The notes: a model not told the origin generated them from the letters alone. Shown: positions 1 to 7,601, numbered from the stretch's first letter. The stretch is 13,615 bases of DNA from a methanogenic archaeon (GCA_902787415.1 CADAGG010000011.1:1-13615); one strand, 5' to 3'. Numbers and translations are program-made.

Positions 1-1
1 C

Positions 2-364
2 GACATCGTGGAGCTCATCGCCAACTGCGTCGAGAGGGAGGGACTGTTCGTGCAGATCAGCGGACTCTCCGAGGAGGACCGCGTCTACGCCGATGCCATG
101 TACTCCGACATCCAGAACGAGATGATGAAGATCACCAAGATCGTCAAGCCCGAGTCCCTCAACATCCATGTCGCCAGGTACAACGAGACCGGCGACAGGA
201 AGAAGTACAGCCTCATCGGCAAGCTGTTCTACAACGGAAGGGTGCTCAACGCGAAGCAGATCGGCTGGGACCTCATCCAGGCCAACAAGGACCTTCTGAA
301 GAAGTTCGAGGAGGCAATCAAGTCCGACAAGGACAGGATAAGCTCGACGAGAAGAAGAAAGTGA
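2..364 (+). CDS. Small conserved protein with HPF/RaiA-like pattern (5' end probably outside window)
   Basis: The frame is open from the window edge (GAC ATC, then a possible GTG start at 8) to a TGA at 362-364, so the true start may lie upstream. About 118 residues are visible. The middle part, with an alternating strand reading NIHVARYNETGDRKKYSLIG followed by KLFYNG, a GWDL turn and a terminal helix, resembles the beta-alpha-beta-beta-beta-alpha pattern of ribosome hibernation factors (HPF/RaiA, 'sigma-54 modulation' fold). The tail is basic (STRRRK). If the assignment holds, it would bind ribosomes or RNA in the cytoplasm; this is inferred from pattern only. A G/C hairpin follows the stop and valS lies downstream with its own promoter, so it is probably the last gene of an upstream unit. 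It could equally be an uncharacterised archaeal family. Confidence 0.5.
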   Translation, partial: DIVELIANCVEREGLFVQISGLSEEDRVYADAMYSDIQNEMMKITKIVKPESLNIHVARYNETGDRKKYSLIGKLFYNGRVLNAKQIGWDLIQANKDLLKKFEEAIKSDKDRISSTRRRK

Positions 365-371
365 AATCCAA

Positions 372-416
372 GGAGGGGCCAACCCCCTCCGATTAACCTG
401 TCTGGCACTATCGTTT
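372..416 (+). terminator. Hairpin plus T-tract terminator
   Basis: Seven-base arms GGAGGGG (372-378) and CCCCTCC (384-390) enclose a CCAAC loop, eight bases after the TGA of the first gene. A short T-run (about 412-416) follows. This fits termination of the upstream gene before the valS promoter. Confidence 0.6.
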
Positions 417-422
417 TTCTGT

Positions 423-512
423 GTCCGGACGTCCTTGTTCATCCCCGCGCGGGGGTGCGTGTGCGCATGCGCAACCTATTTTATGTAAACCATTATACGA
501 GCGTCGTTTAAC
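423..512 (+). promoter_or_regulatory. valS promoter region with three short perfect palindromes
   Basis: A TATA-like element (TTTTATGT, about 478-485) sits about 30 bases before the valS ATG, predicting a very short leader. No Shine-Dalgarno sequence is visible next to the ATG. Upstream lie GTCCGGAC (423-430) overlapping GGACGTCC (427-434), CCCCGCGCGGGG (443-454) and TGCGCATGCGCA (462-473), each perfectly self-complementary. They could be operator half-sites or chance in GC-rich DNA. Confidence 0.45.
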
Positions 513-3137
513 ATGGCATACGACTGCGCAGAAATAGAGAAACGCTGGGAGGACATGTGGAAGAAGGAGGCGGTCTACCGCTTCGACCCCAAGTCCGACA
601 AGCCTGTCTTCAGCATCGACAACCCCCCTAGGTACACCTCCGGTCCCCTCCACCTCGGACACGCCACCGGATACTCCCTCATCGACTTCGCCGCCAGGTA
701 CCACAGGATGAAGGGATGCAACGTGTTCTTCCCCCTGTGTTTCGACGTCAACGGAACCCCCATCGAGGTCAAGGTCGAGAAGAAGCACGGCATCAACAAG
801 CTCAACACCCCCAGGAAGAAGTACAGGGAGCTCTGCGAGGAGTACGCCAACGGCTTCATCTCCAAGATGACCCACGACTTCGAGATCCTGGGAGAGTCGA
901 TGGACCCCTCCATCTACTACCAGACCGACGCCCCCTACTACAGGAGCATCACCCAGCTGTCCTTCGTGAAGCTGTTCAACCGCGGACTCGTCTACAAGGC
1001 GAGCTACCCCATCAACTGGTGCCCCGGCTGTATGACCGCCCTCGCCGATGCCGAGGTCGAGTACAAGGACAACGTCAACAAGCTCAACTACCTCAAGTTC
1101 CAGATCGCCGGCACCGACGATTACATGATGATCGCCACCACCAGGCCCGAGCTGCTCTGCACCTGCAAGGTCGTCGCCGTCCACCCCGACGACAAGGAGA
1201 AGGCCCACCTGGTCGGCAAGGAGCTCATCACCCCCATCTACGGAAGGCACGTCAAGGTCATCTCCGACCCCAAGGTCGAGCTCGGCTACGGTACCGGCAA
1301 CGTCATGATCTGTACCATCGGCGACAAGGCCGATCTCGAGTGGATCATGAAGTACCACCTCGAGCTGGAGAAGGGAATCGACGAGGCCGGCTGCATGACC
1401 GAGCTCGCCGGCAAGTACGCGGGAATGAAGGTCGCGGATGCGCGCGCGGCCATCATCGAGGACCTTAAGGCCATGGGAGTCCTCGACCACCAGGAGGACA
1501 ACCCCCAGCAGGTCTCCATCTGCTGGAGGTGCCACTCCCCCATCGAGTTCCTGCAGGTCCCCCAGTGGTTCCTGAAGACCACCTCCTTCAAGGACGCCAT
1601 CCTCAAGAGGGCCTCCGAGATCAACTGGTACCCCGAGTTCATGAAGGTCCGTCTCGAGGACTGGACCAACTCCCTGGGATGGGACTGGGTCCTCTCCAGG
1701 CAGAGGATCTTCGCCACCCCCGTCCCCATCTGGGAGTGCAAGAAGTGCGGCCACGCGGTCTGCGCCACCGAGCAGCAGGCCAGGAACTACGTGGACCCCA
1801 CCGAGGACAAGGCCCCCGTCGACAAGTGCCCCGAGTGCGGCTGCACCGAGTTCGTCGGATGCACCGACGTGTTCGACACCTGGATGGACTCTTCGGGTTC
1901 ATCGCTCTACAACACCTTCTGGGAGAGGGACCCCGAGCTCCACAAGAAGCTCTTCCCCATGTCCATGAGGCCCCAGTCCCACGACATCATCAGGACCTGG
2001 GCGTTCTACTCCATCCTCAGGGCGGAGCAGATCGAGGAATGCATCCCCTGGAAGGACATCATGATCCACGGATTCATCATGGCCCCCGACGGAACCCCCA
2101 TGCACTCCTCCATCGGAAACGTCATCGACCCCATCCCCATCCTCGAGAAGTACGGCGCCGACGCGCTGAGGTACTTCGCCGCCAACTGCTCCCTCGGAAT
2201 CGACCACGCCTTCCGCGAGAAGGACGTCGTCCGCGGAAAGAAGATCGCCATCAAGGTCTACAACCTCGGACAGTTCGTCTCCAGGTACTTCGAGAAGCTG
2301 ACCGCGGCACCCGCCAGGCCCGCCGACCTGAGGACCGCCGACAAATGGATCATCGGCAAGCTCGCCGAGACCATCAAGAACACCGGCGACTGCCTCGACG
2401 TCTACCAGTTCGACAAGGCCATGAAGTACGTGGAGGAGTTCATCTGGCACGTCTTCGCCGACGACTACGTCGAGATGGTCAAGAAGAGGACCGACGACGC
2501 CGTCGTCTACACCCTCTACAAGGTGTTCCTCGACGCCGTCAAGCTGCTGGCGCCCTTCATGCCCCACATCACCGAGGAGGTCTACCAGTCCCACTTCGCA
2601 AAGTTCGACGGCTGCAAGTCCGTCCACCTGACCTCCTGGCCCGTGGCCGAGGAGATCGACGCCGAGGCCGTGAAGGCCGGCGACACCGCCGCCGAGTTCA
2701 TAGCCCAGGTCCGCGCCTGGAAGGCCGAGAGGAAGATCAACCTCGCCGCCGAGATCTCCAGGCTGGAGATCATCGGAGGCGACAGCGCCATGTACAGGAT
2801 GTCCGCCGAGGACATCCAGCAGGGAGTCAACGCCAGGGAGTTCGAGATCGCCGAGAAGGCCGACCTGGTCGAGAAGGTCGCCGAGGTCAAGCCCGTCTAC
2901 GGAAAGCTCGGACCCGTCTTCAAGGACAGGGCCAAGTCCATCGTGGCGGCCCTCAAGGCAGCCTCCCCCGAGGACATCGCCTCCCAGATCGCGGGCGGAA
3001 AGGTCGTCCTGCAGGCCGACGGCGAGAGCGTGGAGCTCGGACCCGAGTTCTTCGAGGTCAGGAAGATCCTGTCCCTCGACGGCAGGGAGGTCTCCACCGT
3101 CCAGTGCGGCGACGCGCTCCTCGTCATCGAGCAGTGA
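513..3137 (+). CDS. valS: Valyl-tRNA synthetase (class I aminoacyl-tRNA synthetase)
   Basis: This 874-residue cytoplasmic enzyme charges tRNA-Val with valine using ATP. The HIGH motif is HLGH at residues 47-50, within a PPRYTSGPLHLGH context. The editing (CP1) domain follows, with the ValRS-like WCPGC and DAEVEY segment. CxxC pairs typical of archaeal ValRS zinc knuckles occur around residue 409 (CKKC) and 437-442. DTWMDSS and RPQSHDIIRTW are ValRS signatures that separate it from IleRS and LeuRS. The KMSKS position reads MHSSIG (residues 530-535), so both canonical lysines appear absent. An anticodon-binding helical domain follows. No bacterial-type C-terminal coiled-coil arm is obvious, and the length suits archaeal ValRS. 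The ATG at 513 is chosen because MAYDCAEIEKRW begins the family's usual N-terminal helix and the TATA element predicts a start there. It converges on the flavoprotein gene. Confidence 0.93.
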   Translation: MAYDCAEIEKRWEDMWKKEAVYRFDPKSDKPVFSIDNPPRYTSGPLHLGHATGYSLIDFAARYHRMKGCNVFFPLCFDVNGTPIEVKVEKKHGINKLNTPRKKYRELCEEYANGFISKMTHDFEILGESMDPSIYYQTDAPYYRSITQLSFVKLFNRGLVYKASYPINWCPGCMTALADAEVEYKDNVNKLNYLKFQIAGTDDYMMIATTRPELLCTCKVVAVHPDDKEKAHLVGKELITPIYGRHVKVISDPKVELGYGTGNVMICTIGDKADLEWIMKYHLELEKGIDEAGCMTELAGKYAGMKVADARAAIIEDLKAMGVLDHQEDNPQQVSICWRCHSPIEFLQVPQWFLKTTSFKDAILKRASEINWYPEFMKVRLEDWTNSLGWDWVLSRQRIFATPVPIWECKKCGHAVCATEQQARNYVDPTEDKAPVDKCPECGCTEFVGCTDVFDTWMDSSGSSLYNTFWERDPELHKKLFPMSMRPQSHDIIRTWAFYSILRAEQIEECIPWKDIMIHGFIMAPDGTPMHSSIGNVIDPIPILEKYGADALRYFAANCSLGIDHAFREKDVVRGKKIAIKVYNLGQFVSRYFEKLTAAPARPADLRTADKWIIGKLAETIKNTGDCLDVYQFDKAMKYVEEFIWHVFADDYVEMVKKRTDDAVVYTLYKVFLDAVKLLAPFMPHITEEVYQSHFAKFDGCKSVHLTSWPVAEEIDAEAVKAGDTAAEFIAQVRAWKAERKINLAAEISRLEIIGGDSAMYRMSAEDIQQGVNAREFEIAEKADLVEKVAEVKPVYGKLGPVFKDRAKSIVAALKAASPEDIASQIAGGKVVLQADGESVELGPEFFEVRKILSLDGREVSTVQCGDALLVIEQ

Positions 3138-3146
3138 AACTCACTT

Positions 3147-3176
3147 CCCCGGGGTCGCCCCGGGGCCTATCTTTTC
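3147..3176 (+). terminator. valS terminator hairpin
   Basis: CCCCGGGG (3147-3154), a TCG loop and a second CCCCGGGG (3158-3165) form an eight-pair stem just after the valS stop, followed by CCTATCTTTTC with a short T-run. A second small inverted repeat (GGCAC 3182-3186 with GTGCC 3193-3197) follows. Confidence 0.6.
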
Positions 3177-3201
3177 GGAACGGCACCTTGATGTGCCAGC
3201 A

Positions 3202-3229
3202 TAAAAATTGTAGGGGGTTCTCACCCCCT
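3202..3229 (-). terminator. Terminator of the flavoprotein gene (bidirectional hairpin)
   Basis: On the minus strand AGGGGG, a TGAGAA loop and CCCCCT (3229-3212) are followed by ACAATTTTT, an intrinsic-terminator-like layout for the gene ending at 3243. Read on the plus strand the same stem can also stop valS transcripts, as expected between convergent genes. Confidence 0.65.
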
Positions 3230-3242
3230 GTTGGAATGGGTT

Positions 3243-3788
3243 TCAGAACTTCTTTCCGATCGCTTCGGCCTGAGCCATGAGGTCGGCATTGCCGGCCGCG
3301 AACGACTTGTTGTTGGCGGTGTTGAAGGTGATCTTTCCGATGCATTCGCACTTGAAGAAGTTGGTCATGACCCCCTCGATCTTGGTGGCGAGCGCGTCGG
3401 CTCCTCCGGTACCGGCGGCGACGACCACGGCGACCTTCTTGCCGGCGGGCATGTTGAGGCCGAAGGATCCATCGAGGAATCCGAAGAACCTGTCCTCGAG
3501 GAGCCTGTACTGTCCGCAGGCCTCGCCGAAGTACACGGGGGTGGAGAGGATCATTCCGTCCGCCTCGCGGATGGCGTCGAGTACGGGGGTGAGGTCGTCC
3601 TTCTGGACGCAGCGGCCCTTGGCCTTGCATCCGAAACAGGCCTGGCATCCCTTCCTGTTGGCCATGGGGTTGAGGTAGAACGTCTGGACGTCCTGCCCCT
3701 TGGCCTTGGCGGTCTCGGCGATCTTGTTCACAACTGCTTCGGTGTTCCCGTTCTTCTCGGGGCTGGATATGATGGCGACGATACTCAT
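3243..3788 (-). CDS. Iron-sulfur flavoprotein / NAD(P)H-dependent FMN reductase family
   Basis: This 181-residue protein has a flavodoxin-like fold. The N-terminal strand and phosphate loop (SIVAIISSPEKNGNTEAVV) bind FMN. The cysteines C48, C51, C54 and C60 (GCQACFGCKAKGRC) match the CX2CX2CX4-7C pattern of archaeal Isf proteins, which bind a 4Fe-4S cluster next to FMN; relatives without a proven cluster share the spacing. The TPVYFGEACGQYRLLEDR segment and the VVAAGTGGADAL strand are typical of the family. In methanogens Isf-type proteins have been linked to electron transfer and oxidative-stress responses; no partner is visible here. The ATG at 3788 begins directly with the flavodoxin beta-strand. 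It diverges from the DEAD-box gene across a 114-base spacer and converges on valS. Confidence 0.85.
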   Translation of the reverse strand: MSIVAIISSPEKNGNTEAVVNKIAETAKAKGQDVQTFYLNPMANRKGCQACFGCKAKGRCVQKDDLTPVLDAIREADGMILSTPVYFGEACGQYRLLEDRFFGFLDGSFGLNMPAGKKVAVVVAAGTGGADALATKIEGVMTNFFKCECIGKITFNTANNKSFAAGNADLMAQAEAIGKKF

Positions 3789-3902
3789 GCTATCGGTATC
3801 GTACCCATTCGTGGAGAATTAAAAATTTGCCCGAAAATAGTTCTTTGCCCGCACCATACCTTTTTAACCGCTTTTATAATACGCGCATGCAAGAACGATA
3901 CG
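3789..3902. promoter_or_regulatory. Divergent promoter: flavoprotein (minus) and DEAD-box helicase (plus)
   Basis: On the plus strand TTTTATAA (3872-3879) lies about 26 bases before ATG 3903, predicting a leaderless or nearly leaderless helicase mRNA. On the minus strand the AT-rich TTTTTAATTC (about 3817-3826) lies roughly 30 bases before the ATG at 3788. A short inverted repeat GGTA-TCG-TACC (3795-3805) overlaps the expected minus-strand start region and might be an operator. Confidence 0.5.
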
Positions 3903-5360
3903 ATGTCTGCGGAAGTCGCAGGCTGTTGTTCAGATCAAGTGATTGAAATGATCTCCAAATTCACCAAACTCGGATTATCCGAGGACCTCGCAAAGGCATT
4001 GGACGAGATGGGATGGGAAGAGCCCTCCCCCATCCAGTGCGAAGCCATCCCCTTCGGACTCAACGGATACGACCTCATCGCACAGGCACAGACCGGTACC
4101 GGAAAGACCGGTGCGTTCGGATCCATCATCATCTCCAACACCCCCTCCGAGCAGCAGAAGCCCGCCGCCATCATCCTCGCCCCCACCAGGGAGCTGGCCG
4201 TCCAGGTCTCCGAGGAGCTCAACAAGATGGCCAGGTACACCGGCCACGTCTGCGTCGCCATCTACGGAGGAGCGCGCATCGAGAAACAGGTCGAGGAGCT
4301 GGAGGCGGGATGCGACATCGTCGCCGGAACCCCCGGACGTGTCAGGGACATGATCGAGCGCGGATACCTCGACCTCACCACCATCCAGATCATCGTCATG
4401 GACGAGTCCGACCGTATGCTCGACATGGGATTCATCGACGACATCGAGTTCATCTTCAAGGCCTGCCCCGAGAAGCGCCAGATGCTGATGTTCTCCGCCA
4501 CCATGCCCGAGGACATCAAGAGGCTCGCCTCCGACTACATGAAGAAGCCCAAGGAGATCAACGTCTCCAAGGACGACATCCCCCTCGACCTCATCGACGC
4601 CTACTACATCAGCGTCGGCAGGAGGAACAAGTCCTGGGCACTCACCCGCATCCTCGACATCGACAAGCCCAAGGCGCTCATCTTCTGCCAGACCATCAAG
4701 ATGGTCGACACCCTCGAGCAGAGGCTCAAGCAGTACAACTACAAGGTGGAGGCCATCCACGGAGACATGGCGCAGGGGAAGAGGGAGAAGGTCATGAACG
4801 ACTTCAGGACCGGCAAGACCGACCTCCTCATCGCCACCGACGTCGCCGCCAGGGGTATCGACATCGACGACATCAACTACGTCATCAACTACGACATGCC
4901 CGAGCAGATCGACACCTACATCCACAGGATCGGAAGGACCGGCAGGGCCGGCAACAGGGGTACCGCGGTATCCTTCGTCACCTCCGAGGAGGAGTTCCTC
5001 ATCCGCGAGTTCGAGCTCAGGACGGGTATCAAGATCGAGAGGAGGGATGTGCCAGAGGCCGAGGAGGGCACCCGCGACACCATCAGGAAGGTCGTGGATT
5101 ACGACCAGCTCTCCGACCCCTTCGGAATGGTCACCTTCAGCATCAACCTCGGCAAGAAGGACGGCCTCGGCAAGGTCAAGCTCGCCGACCACATCAACAA
5201 GATCGGCCACATCATGGACGCCGCCATCGGTAAGATCAACCTCGGCGAGGAGGAGTCCACCGTCGAGGTCCACAGGGACTTCGGCAACCGCATGCTGATG
5301 GACGTGCCCAAGGTCAAGTTCAAGGGCAAGAAGGTCGTCGTCAAGGTCATCGAGAGGTGA
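3903..5360 (+). CDS. DEAD-box ATP-dependent RNA helicase with DbpA-like C-terminal RNA-binding domain
   Basis: This 485-residue helicase unwinds short RNA duplexes using ATP, in rRNA maturation, cold adaptation or RNA turnover. The Q-motif region (GWEEPSPIQ) is followed by motif I AQTGTGKT (62-69), Ia PTREL, Ib TPGR, motif II DESD (167-170, instead of the canonical DEAD), motif III SAT, motif V ATDVAARGIDI and motif VI HRIGRTGRAG. After the core, residues about 409-485 (FSINLGKKDGL through KVKFKGKKVVVKV) look like the RRM-like DbpA_RNA_bind domain, which in bacterial DbpA recognises 23S rRNA hairpin 92. That suggests ribosome-assembly work, by family inference. The ATG at 3903 is preferred because the TATA box lies about 26 bases upstream; ATG 3948 is an alternative. 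A longer reading from 3231 runs through the antisense flavoprotein gene and is not credible. Confidence 0.92.
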   Translation: MSAEVAGCCSDQVIEMISKFTKLGLSEDLAKALDEMGWEEPSPIQCEAIPFGLNGYDLIAQAQTGTGKTGAFGSIIISNTPSEQQKPAAIILAPTRELAVQVSEELNKMARYTGHVCVAIYGGARIEKQVEELEAGCDIVAGTPGRVRDMIERGYLDLTTIQIIVMDESDRMLDMGFIDDIEFIFKACPEKRQMLMFSATMPEDIKRLASDYMKKPKEINVSKDDIPLDLIDAYYISVGRRNKSWALTRILDIDKPKALIFCQTIKMVDTLEQRLKQYNYKVEAIHGDMAQGKREKVMNDFRTGKTDLLIATDVAARGIDIDDINYVINYDMPEQIDTYIHRIGRTGRAGNRGTAVSFVTSEEEFLIREFELRTGIKIERRDVPEAEEGTRDTIRKVVDYDQLSDPFGMVTFSINLGKKDGLGKVKLADHINKIGHIMDAAIGKINLGEEESTVEVHRDFGNRMLMDVPKVKFKGKKVVVKVIER

Positions 5361-5374
5361 TCCCCTCCGGGGGA
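5361..5374. terminator. Shared hairpin between convergent genes
   Basis: TCCCC (5361-5365), a TCCG loop and GGGGA (5370-5374) fill nearly the whole 15-base gap between the helicase stop and the stop of the minus-strand deacylase gene. The stem is symmetrical, so it may serve both directions; no long T-tract is present. Confidence 0.45.
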
Positions 5375-5375
5375 C

Positions 5376-5843
5376 TCACCTCGCTATGTCCGCCAGGATA
5401 TAGTCCAAAACTTTTTCCAGTTCTTTAAAATCGAATTCCAGCTGGAGGCCGACCTTCCCTCCGCTGACATAGAATCTCTTGCATTCTTTGGCGGATTCGT
5501 GGATCACCGTCTTCAGCGATCTGCGCATACCCAGAGGGGAGCATCCGCCGTGTATGTAGCCGGTGAGCGGCTGCAGCTCCTTCTGCGGAATCATGGACAC
5601 AGACTTCTCCCCCACGCTGGCGGCGGCCTTCTTCAGGTCGAGCTGGCGGGTGGCGGGGAGCACGAACACATAATACTTATCGGACTTCCCCTGGGTGACC
5701 AGGGTCTTGAAGACCTCCTCCGGGTCCTCGCCCATCTCCTCCGCCACGTCCATGGCGGCGATCTTGCCGGAGGCGCTGTAGTCGTGGACCGTGTAGTCCA
5801 CCCCGGCGCGGTCGAGTATCCTCATGGGATTGGTCTTCTCCAT
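5376..5843 (-). CDS. ybaK: YbaK/EbsC-family Cys-tRNA(Pro) deacylase
   Basis: This protein of about 155 residues belongs to the trans-editing family related to the ProRS INS domain; relatives hydrolyse Cys-tRNA(Pro) or other misacylated tRNAs. The start MEKTNPMRILDRAGV is a typical family N-terminus. EEVFKTLV carries the conserved lysine (residue 46 from this start), and the GYIHGGCSPLG segment is the family glycine-rich signature. An in-frame ATG at 5891 would add 16 residues (MSESEQQIYPVVGYSS). The shorter start is preferred from family length and a TATA-like GATATACC about 26 bases upstream on the minus strand, but this is not decisive. The gene converges on the helicase and diverges from the DUF1846 gene. 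Which misacylated tRNA it edits cannot be read from sequence. Confidence 0.85.
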   Translation of the reverse strand: MEKTNPMRILDRAGVDYTVHDYSASGKIAAMDVAEEMGEDPEEVFKTLVTQGKSDKYYVFVLPATRQLDLKKAAASVGEKSVSMIPQKELQPLTGYIHGGCSPLGMRRSLKTVIHESAKECKRFYVSGGKVGLQLEFDFKELEKVLDYILADIAR

Positions 5844-5962
5844 GCTAGAGTATCCGACAACGGGGTATATCTGCTGTTCGCTCTCGGACATAACATGACT
5901 TGGAATGAAAAATCCCCATCCAAATATTCAAAAAGCAAGAACGGATTTTGACTGAAGTTAAT
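5844..5962. promoter_or_regulatory. Divergent promoter: ybaK (minus) and DUF1846 gene (plus)
   Basis: An AT-rich element CCAAATATTC (around 5920-5930) sits about 37 bases before ATG 5963 and can serve as the plus-strand TATA box. Read on the minus strand it would suit a ybaK start at 5891. A second minus-strand candidate (GATATACC, about 5863-5870) would suit the start at 5843. No clear operator is visible. Confidence 0.35.
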
Positions 5963-7447
5963 ATGAAATCCGTGGGATTCGACAGCAAGAAGTACACCGA
6001 ACTGCAGACGAAAGCGATTCTCGACCGTATGGACAAGTTCGGCGGAAAGCTGTACCTCGAGGTCGGAGGCAAGATCTTCGACGACATGCACGCATCGAGG
6101 ATCCTCCCCGGATTCCTCCCCGACAACAAGATCCGCATGCTCTCCACCATGAAGGATAAGCTGGAGGCCATCGTCTGCGTCAACTGCCAGGACATCCAGA
6201 AGAGCAAGGAGAGGGGAGACCTCGGCATCACCTACGACATCGAATGTCTCCGCATGATCGAGCAGTACCAGAGCTGGGGCATCAAGACCGGCACCGTGGT
6301 CCTCACCATGTACGCGGGACAGCCCGAGGCCGACATCTTCAGGAAGGTCCTCGCCGAGAGGGGCATCAAGAGCTACCTCCACTACCCCATCCACGGATAC
6401 CCCGAGAACATCGACCTCATCGTCAGCGAGAACGGGTACGGCAAGAACGAATACGTCGAGACCACCGCCCCCGTCGTCCTCGTCACCGCCCCCGGACCCG
6501 GCAGCGGAAAGCTCGCGGTGTCCCTGTCCCAGGTGTATCAGGACAACATGAAGGGCATCCGTTCCGGATACGCCAAGTTCGAGACCTTCCCGGTCTGGAA
6601 CCTCCCCCTGTACCACCCCGTCAACCTCGCCTACGAGGCGGCCACCGTCGACCTCGAGGACATCAATCTCATCGACCCCTTCCATCTCGCCGCTCACGGG
6701 ATAACCGCCGTCAACTACAACCGCGACGTGGAGACCTTCCCCGTCCTCAAGGCGCTCTTCGAGAAGATGCTCGGCGAGAGCCCCTACCAGTCCCCCACCG
6801 ACATGGGCGTCAACCACGTCGGATTCTGCATCTGCGACGAGGACGTCGTCAACGAGGCGTCCAAGAGGGAGATCGTGAGGAGGTATTACCGCACCCACGT
6901 GGAGAAGCTCTCCGGCAAGGTGGGCGACAAGGCCGTCAGCAGGATGGACACCGTCATGAAGCAGGCCAACGTCTCCCCCGACGACTTCCCCCTGTACAAG
7001 ACCGTCAGGGACGCGGCCGCCGAGTACTCCAAGGCCATCGCGGGCATCGAGCTCGAGGACGGCACCATCGTCCTCGGCAAGCGCAGCACCGACCTCACCG
7101 CGGTGTCCGCCGCCATCCTCAACGCGCTGAAGTACATCGCCAAGATCCACAAGGAGAAGGACATCGTCCTCCCCGAGATCATCAAGCCCATCCAGGACAT
7201 GAGGACCCAGATCCTCGGCTTCGAGAACACCATGCTCCGTGCCGACGAGATGATGCTGGCTCTATCGATCTCCGCCTCCAAGGACCTGCTCGCCAAGAAG
7301 GCCCTCGACCAGATCGGGGCCCTGAAGGGATGCGACATCCACTGCTCGGTCACCCAGTATCCCCAGGACATCTCCATCCTCAGGAAGCTCGGTCTGAATC
7401 TCACCTGCGAGCCCGTACTCCAGACCAAACTCATGTTCGGCCACTGA
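5963..7447 (+). CDS. DUF1846 / UPF0371 family protein
   Basis: The 494-residue protein matches the DUF1846 (UPF0371) family over its full usual length. It begins with the characteristic VGFDSKKY segment, then KLYLEVGGKIFDDMHASRILPGF and RGDLGITYDIE. The middle holds VVLVTAPGPGSGKLAVSLSQVY, which looks like a nucleotide or phosphate loop (GPGSGK), and later DPFHLAAHGITAVNYNRDVE. The biochemical function of the family is not established. It is known mainly from Firmicutes and anaerobes, so an archaeal copy may reflect transfer from gut bacteria (inference). The ATG at 5963 is chosen over the upstream TTG at 5948 because the family starts close to the GFDS motif. It has its own terminator and stands alone. 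Confidence 0.85.
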   Translation: MKSVGFDSKKYTELQTKAILDRMDKFGGKLYLEVGGKIFDDMHASRILPGFLPDNKIRMLSTMKDKLEAIVCVNCQDIQKSKERGDLGITYDIECLRMIEQYQSWGIKTGTVVLTMYAGQPEADIFRKVLAERGIKSYLHYPIHGYPENIDLIVSENGYGKNEYVETTAPVVLVTAPGPGSGKLAVSLSQVYQDNMKGIRSGYAKFETFPVWNLPLYHPVNLAYEAATVDLEDINLIDPFHLAAHGITAVNYNRDVETFPVLKALFEKMLGESPYQSPTDMGVNHVGFCICDEDVVNEASKREIVRRYYRTHVEKLSGKVGDKAVSRMDTVMKQANVSPDDFPLYKTVRDAAAEYSKAIAGIELEDGTIVLGKRSTDLTAVSAAILNALKYIAKIHKEKDIVLPEIIKPIQDMRTQILGFENTMLRADEMMLALSISASKDLLAKKALDQIGALKGCDIHCSVTQYPQDISILRKLGLNLTCEPVLQTKLMFGH

Positions 7448-7467
7448 GACCCGCCGTGCGGCGGGTC
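7448..7467 (+). terminator. Terminator hairpin of the DUF1846 gene
   Basis: GACCCGCC (7448-7455), a GTGC loop and GGCGGGTC (7460-7467) form a perfect eight-pair stem starting immediately after the TGA. The next T-rich stretch (7484-7487) belongs to the tRNA promoter, so the stem lacks a close T-tract. Confidence 0.6.
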
Positions 7468-7481
7468 CAGGACCCATCATA

Positions 7482-7520
7482 AGTTTTATATGGATTGAGT
7501 CAATCCTCGCAGTACCCACT
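7482..7520 (+). promoter_or_regulatory. tRNA-Gly promoter with 15-base palindrome
   Basis: A TATA box (GTTTTATATGG, 7483-7493) is placed about 30 bases before the mature tRNA start. The perfect palindrome GGATTGA-G-TCAATCC (7492-7506) begins at its edge and lies between the TATA box and the expected transcription start, a position where a bound protein would block initiation. Confidence 0.55.
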
Positions 7521-7593
7521 GTGGCAGTAGTGTAGTTGGTTAGCACTTAACCTTGCCAAGGTTAGAACTCGGGTTCGAATCCCGGCTGCCGCA
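7521..7593 (+). tRNA. tRNA-Gly (anticodon GCC)
   Basis: The full cloverleaf can be drawn by hand. The acceptor is GTGGCAG with CTGCCGC (one U-G pair at position 2) and discriminator A7593. The D stem is GTGT with GCAC. The anticodon stem is TAACC with GGTTA around the loop TTGCCAA, giving anticodon GCC at 7555-7557. The variable loop is four bases, and the T loop TTCGAAT has the stem TCGGG/CCCGG. The terminal CCA is not fully encoded (CCT follows), so it would be added enzymatically. A T-tract follows ten bases downstream. Confidence 0.95.
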
Positions 7594-7601
7594 CCTGGGT
7601 A

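Noticed and set aside
408..1754. Long minus-strand frame opposite valS (448 codons)
   Set aside because: Antisense shadow caused by strong third-position C/G bias; low-complexity Asp/Gly/Leu/Val translation with no domain.
1529..3280. Long plus-strand frame overlapping valS (583 codons)
   Set aside because: Arginine/proline/histidine-rich out-of-frame reading of valS; no recognisable fold.
3231..3902. N-terminal extension of the helicase frame
   Set aside because: It runs antisense through the flavoprotein gene and lacks helicase-family sequence; a TATA box sits just before ATG 3903.
3975..5273. 432-codon minus-strand frame opposite the helicase
   Set aside because: Shadow with Asp/Gly/Val/Leu composition; the helicase motifs on the other strand are unambiguous.
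7521..7593. tRNA-Gly as an integration (att) site
   Set aside because: No duplicated tRNA 3' end and no integrase are seen in the window.
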